A DNA stretch of 64,000 nucleotides from a bacterium SCSIO 12741. GTDB taxonomy: Bacteria; Bacteroidota; Bacteroidia; Flavobacteriales_G; Salibacteraceae. Position 1 is the first letter of the stretch; the number at the start of each line of letters is the position of its first letter. This document shows positions 27,855 through 37,054 of this stretch, one piece after another. Location of the stretch: NCBI GenBank assembly GCA_024398055.1, contig CP073749.1, positions 1,364,594 through 1,428,593 on the forward strand, read 5' to 3'. The translations under genes and the position numbers were made by a program. The notes beneath the pieces are model-generated. The model did no database searches. It was not told where the DNA came from and saw only the letters and a list, made by a program, of their open reading frames with translations.

Positions 27855-28193
27855 ATGAAAGAGTACTTATTTATTATTCGCGGCGGAGAAGACATGTCGA
27901 ACCACTCACCTGAGCAGATGCAAGAACACATGATGCACTGGCAAAAATGGATGGGCGGCATGGCCGAACAAGGAAAATTTGTGGGTGGTCAACCTCTTCA
28001 AGGTGAAGGAAAATCACTGGTTGAAAAAGGAACTCAGGTTATCGACAGACCCCTTGCCGAAGGAAAGGAACTCGTAGGAGGTTACTTGATCGTAAAAGCA
28101 GAAACCCTGGATGAAGCTACTGAAATGGCCAAAGGATGCCCAGGATTTGAGCACGACTGCTCCATCGAGGTACGGGAAATCCGCGCCATGTAA
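27855..28193 (+). CDS. YCII-related (DGPF domain) protein
   Basis: Small protein of 112 residues with a ferredoxin-like YCII fold (KEYLFIIRGGEDMSNHSPEQMQEHM, then VIDRPLAEGKELVGGYLIVKAETLDEATEMA). The ATG at 27855 gives the correct family start; an ORF extension upstream to 27795 is not needed. DGPF/YCII proteins are typically encoded beside ECF42 sigma factors, exactly as here, where the sigma factor gene begins 5 bases after this stop codon. The biochemical role of the family is not established. Confidence 0.9.
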   Translation: MKEYLFIIRGGEDMSNHSPEQMQEHMMHWQKWMGGMAEQGKFVGGQPLQGEGKSLVEKGTQVIDRPLAEGKELVGGYLIVKAETLDEATEMAKGCPGFEHDCSIEVREIRAM

Positions 28194-28198
28194 ATCGT

Positions 28199-29476
28199 TT
28201 GAACGAAGGAAGTAACATACACCAAACGCTAAACCATCTTTTCCGGCAAGAATCGGGAAGGATGGTGGCCGTTTTGGTTAATGTATTTGGCACCGAACAC
28301 CTGCAAATGGTGGAAGATGTGGTTCAGGATGCCTTGGTAAGCGCCTTGGAAACCTGGAAAATTAAAGGAGTTCCGGATAATCCCAGAGCCTGGCTTTATC
28401 GAACCGCAAAAAACAAAGCCATCGATATTGTAAGGCGAAACAAATTCAGCGAAACGTTTGATTTTTCGGCGCCGGAACATCAACTGCTTACTTCCGAATA
28501 CACCCTCTCTCGTACGATGGATCAATTTTGGGAAGAGACCGAAATTCAGGATGATTTCCTGGGAATGATGTTCGCCTGTTGTCATCCTGAGCTCAGCAAA
28601 GAGAACCAAATTACCTTCATCCTGAAATCCCTCTGCGGGTTCAGTACCCGCGAAGTAGCCAAGGCCTTTTTAACCGGTGAAGACACCATTTCCAAAAGGC
28701 TTTACCGAACCAAGGAGTACTTCAGAAAAAACAAGGTTAAGCTTCAAATTCCCGGACCCGATGAAATTGCCAATCGAACGGATGCTGTATTGAGTGCTAT
28801 CTACCTGGTTTTTAACGAAGGTTATAGCGCTACCCATAATGACCAGCTCATAAGGGAAGATGTTATTTCGCAGGCCATGTTGCTTTGCAAATCTTTGCTG
28901 GACAATCCCAAAACTCAGCTTCCACAGGCTTATGCCCTTATGGCCCTCATGTGTTTTCATGCCGCCCGAATTGAAGGTCGCTTGACTCGGGAAGGAGAAT
29001 TGATTCTGCTCAATCAACAGGACCGAAGCACCTGGAATGCGGAATTAATCTACAAGGGCAACGACCTGCTCAACCAGGCGGCTTTTGGAGATACGGTAAG
29101 CCCTTATCACCTTGAAGCAGCCATCGCTTATGAGCACTCCACAGCCAAGTCTTATCAAGAAACGAATTGGGAAGCCATCCTTCGATATTATGACCATTGG
29201 CTCTCCTTGGCCTTCGATCCTGTCGTTTATCTCAACCGCTGTTTGGTCCTTTTGGAATTAAAGGGTCCTCAGGCAGCCTGGGACGCCATGAACCAGATCC
29301 AGGATCACCAAAAAATGCAGAACTATTACCTCTATCATGCCGCACTCGGTGAAATACTGGACCGCTTGGGGCGAAAAGCAGAAGCCGTTCAGTTTTTAGA
29401 AGCTGCTGCGAAACTGACCCAATCAGCCCCGGAAAAGCGATTCTTAAGAGATAAAATCGCTGCCATCTGTAATTAG
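28199..29476 (+). CDS. ECF42-type RNA polymerase sigma factor with TPR-like C-terminal domain
   Basis: Sigma factor of 425 residues. Region 2 (about 20-85: VEDVVQDALVSALETWKIKGVPDNPRAWLYRTAKNKAIDIVRR) and region 4 (about 135-185: FILKSLCGFSTREVAKAFLTGEDTISKRLYRTKEYF) precede a helical C-terminal domain of more than 200 residues (DUF6596 and TPR-like). In ECF42 factors this extension replaces a separate anti-sigma factor. The start codon is TTG. It is coupled to the YCII gene and may regulate it and nearby genes. Confidence 0.9.
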   Translation: MNEGSNIHQTLNHLFRQESGRMVAVLVNVFGTEHLQMVEDVVQDALVSALETWKIKGVPDNPRAWLYRTAKNKAIDIVRRNKFSETFDFSAPEHQLLTSEYTLSRTMDQFWEETEIQDDFLGMMFACCHPELSKENQITFILKSLCGFSTREVAKAFLTGEDTISKRLYRTKEYFRKNKVKLQIPGPDEIANRTDAVLSAIYLVFNEGYSATHNDQLIREDVISQAMLLCKSLLDNPKTQLPQAYALMALMCFHAARIEGRLTREGELILLNQQDRSTWNAELIYKGNDLLNQAAFGDTVSPYHLEAAIAYEHSTAKSYQETNWEAILRYYDHWLSLAFDPVVYLNRCLVLLELKGPQAAWDAMNQIQDHQKMQNYYLYHAALGEILDRLGRKAEAVQFLEAAAKLTQSAPEKRFLRDKIAAICN

Positions 29477-29526
29477 TATTCGAGTTGCCCGTATTATTGT
29501 GATCGAAATCTGAACCGGTAAACTTC

Positions 29527-30732
29527 TTGAAACCAGACGGCAACACTCCAATCGTACTTACTTATTCCACGTTCATTAAGGGCTTTTTGGCGGTATTGAG
29601 CATCGCGGCACTGGTTGCTGATATTTGGGGCATTCCTCAACTTTTGAATTCTGATCAGCAAGGCTGGAAACTTATTTTATTTCTCCTCCTGATTGCAGCG
29701 GGAAACGCCATCATTTTCCTTGGATTGATCGACGCGTTCAAATGCCGCCTTGAACTGAGCAGCCAGGGAGCAATCTATGTTGGTGTTTTTAGGACCAAAA
29801 AGCTAACTCTGGATCAAATTGAAGGCTATTCCGAAGAAGAAAAATATGTTCGAATCAGAGCCAATCAAAAGGGTTTAAAGAATATTGCGGTGCCCACCTA
29901 TTTACAACCTTCTTATATGCTTCACACCTGGTTTGCCCGCAATGATATTGCCAATTTGGACGAGCTGGAGTTTGAAGAAGAGCAGGAAGACATTCTATCC
30001 AATCCTGAATTCGGAGACACGGAGGCAGAACGCAACATTCAGCTCCTGCAGGCTAAAAAATGGGCGAAATACCTCAACTATGCCGGTTGGGGATATGGTG
30101 CCTGGGCCTTGTTTTACTCCAAGCCCTATGATCTGGTAATTTGGCTCGGTATACTACTCACGCTAACCTGCTATGGTGTGGTCATCAATTTCAAAGGATT
30201 GATTCGGGTGAACCAATATGACAACAGCGCTTATCCTTCCGTTTATGCAGGCGCCCTGGTACCAGGCGTAGTGCTGTTTGTAAGATGTTTAATGGATTTT
30301 GAAATCTACGACTACAGTCCCCTTTGGCCTTCGCTTATTGCCCTGGGTATTGCTTTAGCCGTTTTCATGTTATGGTCAACCCGCTCGATAAACATTAAAG
30401 ACCTCACCGATTTAATGGCCTACGTAGGCTCTTTGGTCTATGGTCATGCCTTCGCCTTTGCAATCATTGTTTCCATCAATTGCTATTATGATTCCCACGC
30501 ACAGGGAGCCACCTATGCAACCGAAGTGATTGACCTCCATACCTCCGGCAGTAAACACACGAGCTACCATGTTACCTTTGCACCCACAGGACCCTTTCCG
30601 GACGGAGACGATGTAACCGTATCAAGAAGCACCTATGAAGAAGTTCAAATCGGGGATGAAATGATTCTTGAAATGAAAGATGGCCTTCTTGGGATTCCCT
30701 GGTACGATTTTCAGATTTACGTACAAGACTAA
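29527..30732 (+). CDS. Integral membrane protein of unknown function
   Basis: A 401-residue membrane protein with a TTG start. Two helices (about 13-32 and 47-67) are followed by a cytoplasmic segment resembling a bacterial PH-like domain (CRLELSSQGAIYVGVFRTKKLTLDQIEGYS, about 70-125). A second set of about five helices (180-325) and a soluble beta-rich C-terminal tail (about 335-401) complete it. No family is recognised with certainty. The last four bases overlap the stop of the convergent gene. Unlikely to belong to the pigment pathway. Confidence 0.75.
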   Translation: MKPDGNTPIVLTYSTFIKGFLAVLSIAALVADIWGIPQLLNSDQQGWKLILFLLLIAAGNAIIFLGLIDAFKCRLELSSQGAIYVGVFRTKKLTLDQIEGYSEEEKYVRIRANQKGLKNIAVPTYLQPSYMLHTWFARNDIANLDELEFEEEQEDILSNPEFGDTEAERNIQLLQAKKWAKYLNYAGWGYGAWALFYSKPYDLVIWLGILLTLTCYGVVINFKGLIRVNQYDNSAYPSVYAGALVPGVVLFVRCLMDFEIYDYSPLWPSLIALGIALAVFMLWSTRSINIKDLTDLMAYVGSLVYGHAFAFAIIVSINCYYDSHAQGATYATEVIDLHTSGSKHTSYHVTFAPTGPFPDGDDVTVSRSTYEEVQIGDEMILEMKDGLLGIPWYDFQIYVQD

Positions 30733-31091
30733 GCCTTCTTCTTTTTGGTAGGCTTAGGTTTTAAGGTAGCGATGTAATCGTAACTCGATTGAATCACCGC
30801 TTTCATCTCTTCCTGATTTTGCAACAATCCATCCGGCACCACAGCATACTCCTTCATGATTCGGCCATGCTGGACCGAAAGTTCGGTATTGTGTTTTTGC
30901 AGAAAATCGGCCAGAACATCCTTCGACAAGCGAATACTCATGGTTCCCTCTTTATCCAAAAAGGAAAACATGTGCCCGTTTAGTGAAGTATAGGGCATAG
31001 TTGCTCCCTTCCTTTCGATATCCGGAAATGAAGCGATCAGTTCGTCATAAGCTTTTAATTTATCCTCTGGAATAGTCGTTTTCTTGCTCAT
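30729..31091 (-). CDS. Small TfoX/YjbR-like protein
   Basis: Soluble protein of 120 residues. The pattern of a short helical start, then GATMPYTSLNGHMFSFLDKEGTMSIRLSKDVLADFLQ, resembles TfoX N-terminal or MmcQ/YjbR-fold proteins, but the match is weak and no function follows. The tail is very lysine-rich (PKPTKKKKA). The ATG at 31091 is preferred over an upstream start at 31136 because the extension is hydrophobic and unlike the family. Encoded against its neighbours. Confidence 0.65.
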   Translation of the reverse strand: MSKKTTIPEDKLKAYDELIASFPDIERKGATMPYTSLNGHMFSFLDKEGTMSIRLSKDVLADFLQKHNTELSVQHGRIMKEYAVVPDGLLQNQEEMKAVIQSSYDYIATLKPKPTKKKKA

Positions 31092-31173
31092 TCCACTAAG
31101 GTAAATAATCCCAATTGGCGTGCAAAAGATGCTCAAGGCATAAAACTTGTACTTTGGTCATAAACGAAATCAA

Positions 31174-31905
31174 ATGCGCATCCTACTCACACTTAGCCTC
31201 GCTTTTCTATTTGCCTATCCATCCTACAGCCAGATTGACCTCGGCAAACTCCGTAAAGAAGCAGAAGAAACCTTAAGTACAACTACCGGCGGGAAAGGCA
31301 CCGGCCTGTCTAACGACGAAGTGATCGCTGGACTGAAGGAAGCCCTGAATGTGGGTATTGAAAACGCAGTAAAGTCTGCTTCCGTAGTGGATGGCTTCAA
31401 CAAGAATCTTGAAATCCGAATTCCGTTTCCTCCGGAAGCTGAAGAAATGAAAAAGTACCTGCTCAAAATGGGTATGCAGAGCCAGGTAGATGAATTTGAA
31501 GAAACCCTGAACCGTGCGGCTGAAGAAGCTTCTAAAGATGCCACTGAAATCTTTATAGCGGCTATCAAACAAATGTCCATCGAAGACGGATTTACTATTC
31601 TCAATGGCAACGACGACGCAGCCAGTCAATATTTAAAAAAGACCACCTACGATCAACTCTACGACAAGTTTAAACCCATCGTGGTGGCAGCTACCCAAAA
31701 GGTCCAGGTTACCAAATATTGGAATCCCCTGGCGAGCACTTACAACAAAGTGCCCTTCGTTAAAAAAGTGAATCCTGATCTGGAAGACTACGTAACGAAA
31801 AAAGCCATAGACGGACTCTTTGTGCTGGTTGCTCAGGAAGAACAAAAAATCCGTAAAGACCCTGCCGCTCGGGTAACCGACATTCTGAAGAAAGTCTTTA
31901 AATAG
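31174..31905 (+). CDS. DUF4197 domain-containing exported protein
   Basis: Protein of 243 residues with a signal peptide (residues 1-20, ending PSYSQ) and the DUF4197 domain across most of the mature chain (SNDEVIAGLKEALNVGIENAVKSAS; YYxQL-like KTTYDQLYDKFKPIV; ending AARVTDILKKVF). The family is found in Bacteroidota and Proteobacteria; the function is unknown. The ATG at 31174 is preferred to a TTG at 31147 because it puts the signal peptide at the N-terminus. Last gene before arm B. Confidence 0.87.
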   Translation: MRILLTLSLAFLFAYPSYSQIDLGKLRKEAEETLSTTTGGKGTGLSNDEVIAGLKEALNVGIENAVKSASVVDGFNKNLEIRIPFPPEAEEMKKYLLKMGMQSQVDEFEETLNRAAEEASKDATEIFIAAIKQMSIEDGFTILNGNDDAASQYLKKTTYDQLYDKFKPIVVAATQKVQVTKYWNPLASTYNKVPFVKKVNPDLEDYVTKKAIDGLFVLVAQEEQKIRKDPAARVTDILKKVFK

Positions 31906-31995
31906 GCTATTAGGAACTTAATTAGGCAAAATCCGGGTTAAAAATCACGTTTGTTTTAGCCCTTCATTCGCCTTCTCAATCTCGTTCCGAAACCC

Positions 31996-32003
31996 TACCT
32001 TTG
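31996..32003 (+). promoter_or_regulatory. Putative -7 box for arm B of the pigment locus
   Basis: TACCTTTG is an exact TAnnTTTG match, 16 bases before the first arm-B ATG. The -33 region is not convincing. It implies that arm B can be transcribed separately from the segment upstream. Confidence 0.45.
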
Positions 32004-32019
32004 CCCCCGTTTTACCCCC

Positions 32020-33153
32020 ATGTCGGTTTACGTAGCCAGTCATAGCATTTTGAGCCCTTTTGGGTTGGGAAGCGCCACCACCTTCGATGCGCTTGTTCAG
32101 GGAAATTCCGCAGTGGTCTACAATGAAGATCCGGAACTTTCTCCGATTCCATTTTTCGTATCCAAAATTCAGGATGAGTTAATCGAACCCATGAAGGTAG
32201 ATGGGATCACCCGATTGGAAAGCATGATGATGCAAACCATCCTGGACGCTCTCAAGAAATTTCCGGAAGCGGATCTTCGAAACAAAGATTCTCTGCTTAT
32301 ACTCTCCACAACGAAGGGTAATATTGACCTACTTGCTGACACACGACCTGTGCAATTGGGTGGATTTGCAAAAGAAAGATCCTACCTCTCTTCGGTAGCC
32401 GAAACGCTGGGCAAGACTTTTAGATGCGCCAACACTCCCATTGTGGTATCCAATGCCTGTATTTCTGGTGGAAATGCACTGCAGTTGGCCAAAACCTTTT
32501 TGGATGCTGGTCGCTACAAAAATGTGGTAGTTTGCGGAGGCGATGTAATCACAGAATTTGTGGTTTCCGGATTCCGTTCCTTTCATGCCCTGAGCGAAAG
32601 TCGATGCAAACCCTTTGATGACAATCGTGATGGAATTAACCTGGGAGAAGCAGCAGCTTGCATGGTACTTTCTTCCACTCCATCTGAAATCAGTTTGATA
32701 GGAGCGGCAACGAGCAATGATGCCAATCACATTTCAGGTCCCTCCCGAACAGGAGAAGGGCTTTATCTGGCCATTGGCAACGCTATGAAGGAAGCCAACA
32801 AAGAGGCCAGTGACATTAGATATATCTCGGCCCATGGAACGGCAACAGCCTACAACGACGAAATGGAATCGATCGCCTTTGATCGCCGAGGGCTCAATGA
32901 AGCCTTTGTAAATAGCTTCAAAGCCTACGTTGGACACACTTTAGGTGCAGCAGGAATTTTGGAAAGTATATTAGCTGTTTCCTGCCTGAAGGAAAATCTC
33001 GTAATCGAATCGCTTGGCTACGATTACCATGGAGTAAGCCGAAAAATTGAAATCATTGAGTATACTCGGAAGAGAATGCTCAAAACCATACTTAAAACCG
33101 GCTCCGGATTCGGAGGTGGAAATAACGCACTAATCTTCGAAAAAAATCAGTAA
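32020..33153 (+). CDS. Beta-ketoacyl-ACP synthase (arm B, first)
   Basis: Ketosynthase of 377 residues, somewhat shorter than FabF. Cys147 lies in VSNACISGGNALQLA, the first His in ISAHGTATAYND and the second in YVGHTLGAAGILES, so the catalytic triad is intact; the end GSGFGGGNNALIFEK is standard. First gene of arm B, behind its own possible promoter. The next reading frame overlaps or abuts its stop codon. Presumably extends the aryl polyene chain together with other arm-B enzymes. Confidence 0.92.
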   Translation: MSVYVASHSILSPFGLGSATTFDALVQGNSAVVYNEDPELSPIPFFVSKIQDELIEPMKVDGITRLESMMMQTILDALKKFPEADLRNKDSLLILSTTKGNIDLLADTRPVQLGGFAKERSYLSSVAETLGKTFRCANTPIVVSNACISGGNALQLAKTFLDAGRYKNVVVCGGDVITEFVVSGFRSFHALSESRCKPFDDNRDGINLGEAAACMVLSSTPSEISLIGAATSNDANHISGPSRTGEGLYLAIGNAMKEANKEASDIRYISAHGTATAYNDEMESIAFDRRGLNEAFVNSFKAYVGHTLGAAGILESILAVSCLKENLVIESLGYDYHGVSRKIEIIEYTRKRMLKTILKTGSGFGGGNNALIFEKNQ

Positions 33154-33214
33154 AGACGCTCACATATCTTCCTATGCCATACTGAATCGGGCTCAAGCCT
33201 GGTGCAACAATCAA

Positions 33215-33778
33215 ATGGCTTATGAATCGGTAAATTCCTTCGACAACTGGGTCAAAGCCTGGTACCGTTCGCGGGAAGTGGGTTATGGAAAGTTTTTTAA
33301 AATGGACCGGCTCAGCAAGCTTGGTTTTATGGCCGCTGAATTGGTTTTGGAAGGCAAAAACCTCTCCGAAAAATACGGACCCGAACGAGTAGCCGTTCTC
33401 CTGGGTAACCGGGCAGCCAGTCTGGACACAGACCGGAAGCATCACGAATCGATCAAAAATCGTGAAAACTATTTTCCGAGTCCGGCTGTCTTCGTATACA
33501 CATTGCCCAATATCGTGCTTGGAGAAATCGCCATTCGCCACACCTTTCGTGGAGAGAATGCTTTCTTCATTTTTGATAAATTTGAGCCCGGATTTTTCGT
33601 TGATCTGGCTCAGGGATTATTGGCCTCCAACAAGGCCGATGCCGTACTATTCGGCTGGGTGGATGTGGATGGAGAATCTTATGAAGCGGAACTCTATCTC
33701 GCCGAGCAAGAAGGTGGAGAATGGGGCCCATTGAGCGAAGAAAACATATCGAATTTGAAAACCAGAAATAATGGATGA
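33215..33778 (+). CDS. Ketosynthase-related small protein (beta-ketoacyl synthase N-terminal-like), start uncertain
   Basis: A protein of at least 187 residues recalling a truncated ketosynthase: KLGFMAAELVLEGKNLSEKYGPERVAVLLGNRAASLDTD, then VFVYTLPNIVLGEIAIRHTF. No active-site Cys motif is present. Homologous-looking residues continue upstream in frame (HISSYAILNRAQAWCNNQ), but between the in-frame stop at 33131 and the ATG at 33215 there is no ATG, GTG or TTG, only CTG (33182), ATA and ATC codons. The true start may be non-canonical, or a base may be wrong. It overlaps the second ACP gene by 8 bases. Confidence 0.75.
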   Translation: MAYESVNSFDNWVKAWYRSREVGYGKFFKMDRLSKLGFMAAELVLEGKNLSEKYGPERVAVLLGNRAASLDTDRKHHESIKNRENYFPSPAVFVYTLPNIVLGEIAIRHTFRGENAFFIFDKFEPGFFVDLAQGLLASNKADAVLFGWVDVDGESYEAELYLAEQEGGEWGPLSEENISNLKTRNNG

Positions 33779-34028
33779 ATTGATTGTAAAACTGAAGGAG
33801 CAAATCATCGAGCAATTGAACCTCGAAGACATGACCCCAGATGATATTGATGCGGATGCTCCTCTGTTTGGAGATGGATTGGGATTGGATTCAATCGACG
33901 CATTGGAACTAATCGTGCTGATGGAGAAATTCTATGGCATTAAAATCCAAGACCCGAAAGAAGGTCAAAAGATTTTCCTTTCTGTACGGTCTATCGCCGA
34001 ATTTATTCAGAACCACCAAAACGCCTAA
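33771..34028 (+). CDS. Acyl carrier protein (arm B)
   Basis: An 85-residue carrier protein with phosphopantetheine site Ser41 (GLGLDSIDALELIV). The LGLDSID form is typical of aryl polyene and fatty-acid-like ACPs, slightly different from the arm-A ACP (DLDSLDYVDL), so the two may carry different chains, for example polyene versus dialkylresorcinol precursors. It overlaps the previous gene by 8 bases and ends 3 bases before the TTG start of the next ketosynthase. Confidence 0.94.
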   Translation: MDELIVKLKEQIIEQLNLEDMTPDDIDADAPLFGDGLGLDSIDALELIVLMEKFYGIKIQDPKEGQKIFLSVRSIAEFIQNHQNA

Positions 34029-34031
34029 TCG

Positions 34032-35227
34032 TTGGCTTTACCCCGGGTATTCGTAACAGGTATTGGCGCAGTTTCAGCCATTGGGTTGACGGCTGAAGAG
34101 AATCGGACGTCGCTGCTGACGGGCAAACATGGTATTGCTCCGGTTCAGCGTATTTCGACCAAAAACAGTCACCTGATGGTGGGTGAAGTAAAACTTTCTG
34201 ATGAAGAGATCCTCGCGAAGCTGGGAAATCCGGAAGGAATCTTTACCCGAACTTCCCTTTTGGGCATGTTGGCCGCTAAAGAGGCCTTGGCTCAAGCTGG
34301 AATCGAAGACTGTTCCGACGCCCCAACTGGATTAATCTCCTCCACCAGCGTAGGTGGAATGGGAAAAACCGAAAACTACTACTACGACTACCTAACCAAC
34401 GACGAGCACCTGGAATTCATCATCACCCACGATTGTGGTGATAGCACCGAGTGCCTGGCAGACTATTTTGGAATAAAAGATTACCTCGCCACTATTTCCA
34501 CAGCCTGTTCATCTGCTGCCAATGCAGTAATGATGGGCGCCCGATTGATCAAGAGCGGTCAATTAGACCGTGTGGTTGTTGGTGGAACGGATTGCCTGAC
34601 CAAATTCACCTTGAATGGGTTTAATACCCTCATGATTTTGGATGCCGAGCACAGTCGTCCCTTTGACCAAACCCGAAGAGGGTTAAACCTGGGAGAAGGA
34701 GCCGGATTCCTGGTTTTGGAATCAGAAGAACTGGTTCGTAAATCGGGTAAAAAGGCCCTGGCAGAAGTATCGGGCTACGGAAATGCCAATGATGCTCACC
34801 ACCAAACGGCGTCTTCTCCGGAAGGAGAGGGTGCGTTCCTGGCCATGAGCCAGGCTTTTCAAGTGAGTGGACTGGAACCTTCAGCCATCAGCTACATTAA
34901 CGTGCATGGAACGGGGACCGAGAATAACGATCAGTCAGAAGGAACGGCTATCAACCGAATTTACGAGGGAAACACACCTCCCTTCTCTTCGGTGAAGGCG
35001 TTTACCGGACATACGCTTGCGGCGGCCGGAGGACTGGAAGCTGTTTACTCCGTTATGGCCATTGATAAGGGTTGTATCTATCCGAATCTGAATTTCCAGC
35101 ATCCGATTGAAGGCTTAAACCTGGTGCCGGAAACCGAAGGTCGGGAAGGAGAAAACATTCAGCACGTACTCAGTAATTCATTTGGTTTTGGGGGAATTGT
35201 ACCTCTCTGATATTCTCAGCGGTGTAA
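34032..35227 (+). CDS. Beta-ketoacyl-ACP synthase (arm B, second), frameshifted at its end
   Basis: FabF-like enzyme of about 398 residues. The triad is intact: Cys159 (ISTACSSAANAVMM), His in INVHGTGTENND and His in FTGHTLAAAGGLE. As written, the frame ends GFGGIVPL at 35210; adding one G to the run at 35190-35194 gives the family ending GFGGNCTSLIFSAV and a stop at 35225-35227, one base before the next ATG. TTG start. Together with the downstream CLF-like protein it resembles the ketosynthase-CLF pair of aryl polyene synthases. Confidence 0.92.
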
Positions 35228-35228
35228 A

Positions 35229-36284
35229 ATGGAAATGTATCTAAATGGCATCGGTTGTGTAGCTCCTCAGAATACTTCTGAGAAACCCTTATTTGCTGAA
35301 CCCCTGGGCGAAACGGATGTGCGCAGAAACATCGTAAAACCCAACTACAAAGAATACATCAATCCTGCTATGATTCGTCGAATGGGTACGGCGATCAAAA
35401 TGGGTGTTGTGGCCTCTAAGCAAGCCTTGAGTCAAGCCGGCACCGACATGCCAGATGCCATTATCGCAGGAACTGGATTGGGCTGCCAGCAGGATAGTGA
35501 AAAATTTCTCACCGCGATTATCGATCATGATGAGCAGTTTTTGACACCTACCTCTTTCATTCAATCTACCCATAACACGGTTGCCGGGCAGGTAGCACTT
35601 ATGCTCAAGTGCCGGGCCTACAACTTTACCTATTGCCACCGGGGATTTTCCTTCGAAAACACTTTGGTTGATGCGGCTTTAGCTCTGGAAGAGGGCTGGG
35701 CACAACAAGTACTGGCCCTTGGCGTAGATGAAATGACGACTCATACCCTGGAAGTTTTCCAGCGAATAGGGCTCAACGTAAAAGATGCTGAACCGACTCT
35801 GGATCTGCTGAAAAGCGAACAAAAAGGATCTGTTTATGGAGAAGGTGCCACCGCATTCGTTCTTTCTCATCAGCCCAGTGAACACAACTTTGGGCGAATC
35901 TCGGCAGTAAAAACGCTGTACAAACCGACAAACGAACAGCAGGTGTTGGATTGGATCAATTCTACCTTGCAAGAATCCGGGGCTTCCCTTAACGACATCG
36001 ACTTGGTGTTGCTTGGAAAAAACGGAAATCCCGAAGAAAATCGCTGGTACGAAGCCGTAGAAGCTTCTGCCTCTACTCCATCCATCGGTGCATTTAAACA
36101 CCTCGTTGGAGAATACCACACAGCTAGTGCTTTCGCCCTTTGGTTGGGCGCATCCATTCTACAGGATCAAGAAGTTCCGGAAGTTGTATTCACTCGAAAA
36201 AACACAACAACCGATTGGAACCGAATCCTGATTTATAACCAATACGACCACCGCGATCACTCCTTAATTTTATTGGAAAAATGA
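35229..36284 (+). CDS. Chain-length-factor-like ketosynthase homologue (no catalytic Cys)
   Basis: Protein of 351 residues with a ketosynthase fold but without catalytic residues: where a synthase has its Cys-containing nucleophile elbow, this protein reads YCHRGFSFENTLVDAALAL, and neither the HGTxT nor the GHxxxAAG histidine motif is found. Such partners (KSbeta or chain length factors) dimerise with an active ketosynthase and shape chain length. It directly follows the second arm-B ketosynthase and overlaps the deacetylase gene by four bases. Confidence 0.88.
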   Translation: MEMYLNGIGCVAPQNTSEKPLFAEPLGETDVRRNIVKPNYKEYINPAMIRRMGTAIKMGVVASKQALSQAGTDMPDAIIAGTGLGCQQDSEKFLTAIIDHDEQFLTPTSFIQSTHNTVAGQVALMLKCRAYNFTYCHRGFSFENTLVDAALALEEGWAQQVLALGVDEMTTHTLEVFQRIGLNVKDAEPTLDLLKSEQKGSVYGEGATAFVLSHQPSEHNFGRISAVKTLYKPTNEQQVLDWINSTLQESGASLNDIDLVLLGKNGNPEENRWYEAVEASASTPSIGAFKHLVGEYHTASAFALWLGASILQDQEVPEVVFTRKNTTTDWNRILIYNQYDHRDHSLILLEK

Positions 36285-37054
36285 ATCGCTACAACCGATT
36301 TAGGTTAGCGTTTCTGGTTGCCCTTGCCGTTTTTGTGTATGGTTGGTACGCCTTAGGTTGGTCCCTTCTTTTTCCTTTGATCCTAATCGTTTTTTTTGCG
36401 GCAGTTGTGTTTTGGGGTGTGGTAAGCATTCGAGCCAACATGTTTACCGAAACCATCTGCAAAAACCCAGAAGCAAAAGGACAAATCTCCATCACTTTCG
36501 ACGATGGTCCTCACCCAGAATTTACCCCAAAACTGCTGGACATTCTCAAACGGGAAAACATCCAAGCCACCTTTTTCTGCATTGGCCATAAAATGGAATC
36601 CCATCCAGATTTGGTACAGCGACTTCATCAGGAAGGTCACCTCATTGGAAATCACACCTACTCGCACAGCAAGTTTATTGACCTGACCCCCATCAAAAAA
36701 TTTGCGGCCGAAATTCAAAAAACCTCCGACCTGACCCAAAAACTCATTGGTTTAAAACCTCGCTTTTTCCGCCCTCCCTATGGCATTACCAATCCTCGCG
36801 TGGCCGGTGGAATCAAACGAGCAGGCGTGTTGAGTATTGGATGGAGTATTCGATCCTTTGACACCGTAAATAAGGAGACTGACAAGGTGGTTCGCAAGGT
36901 TACCCGAAAGCTGGAATCCGGTGATATACTGCTGTTTCACGACCACTTGGAATGGTCCACAGAAATTTTGGAGAAGTTTTTGGTAGAAGTCCGTCAGACT
37001 GAATTCAAAATCGTTCCTTTGGACGAGTTGATAAATGAGAAAGCCTATGAATAA
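36281..37054 (+). CDS. Polysaccharide deacetylase (NodB homology) family protein
   Basis: Membrane-anchored carbohydrate esterase 4-like enzyme of 257 residues. Two N-terminal hydrophobic stretches (about 8-50) precede the NodB domain: motif 1 ISITFDDGPHPEF with the catalytic Asp and metal-binding Asp, motif 2 GNHTYSH with the metal-binding His residues, and motif 3 RFFRPPYGITN. It may remove an acetyl group from a glycan or other substrate. Its repeated presence in flexirubin loci (recalled) suggests a role in processing, but the substrate is unknown. Confidence 0.9.
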   Translation: MNRYNRFRLAFLVALAVFVYGWYALGWSLLFPLILIVFFAAVVFWGVVSIRANMFTETICKNPEAKGQISITFDDGPHPEFTPKLLDILKRENIQATFFCIGHKMESHPDLVQRLHQEGHLIGNHTYSHSKFIDLTPIKKFAAEIQKTSDLTQKLIGLKPRFFRPPYGITNPRVAGGIKRAGVLSIGWSIRSFDTVNKETDKVVRKVTRKLESGDILLFHDHLEWSTEILEKFLVEVRQTEFKIVPLDELINEKAYE

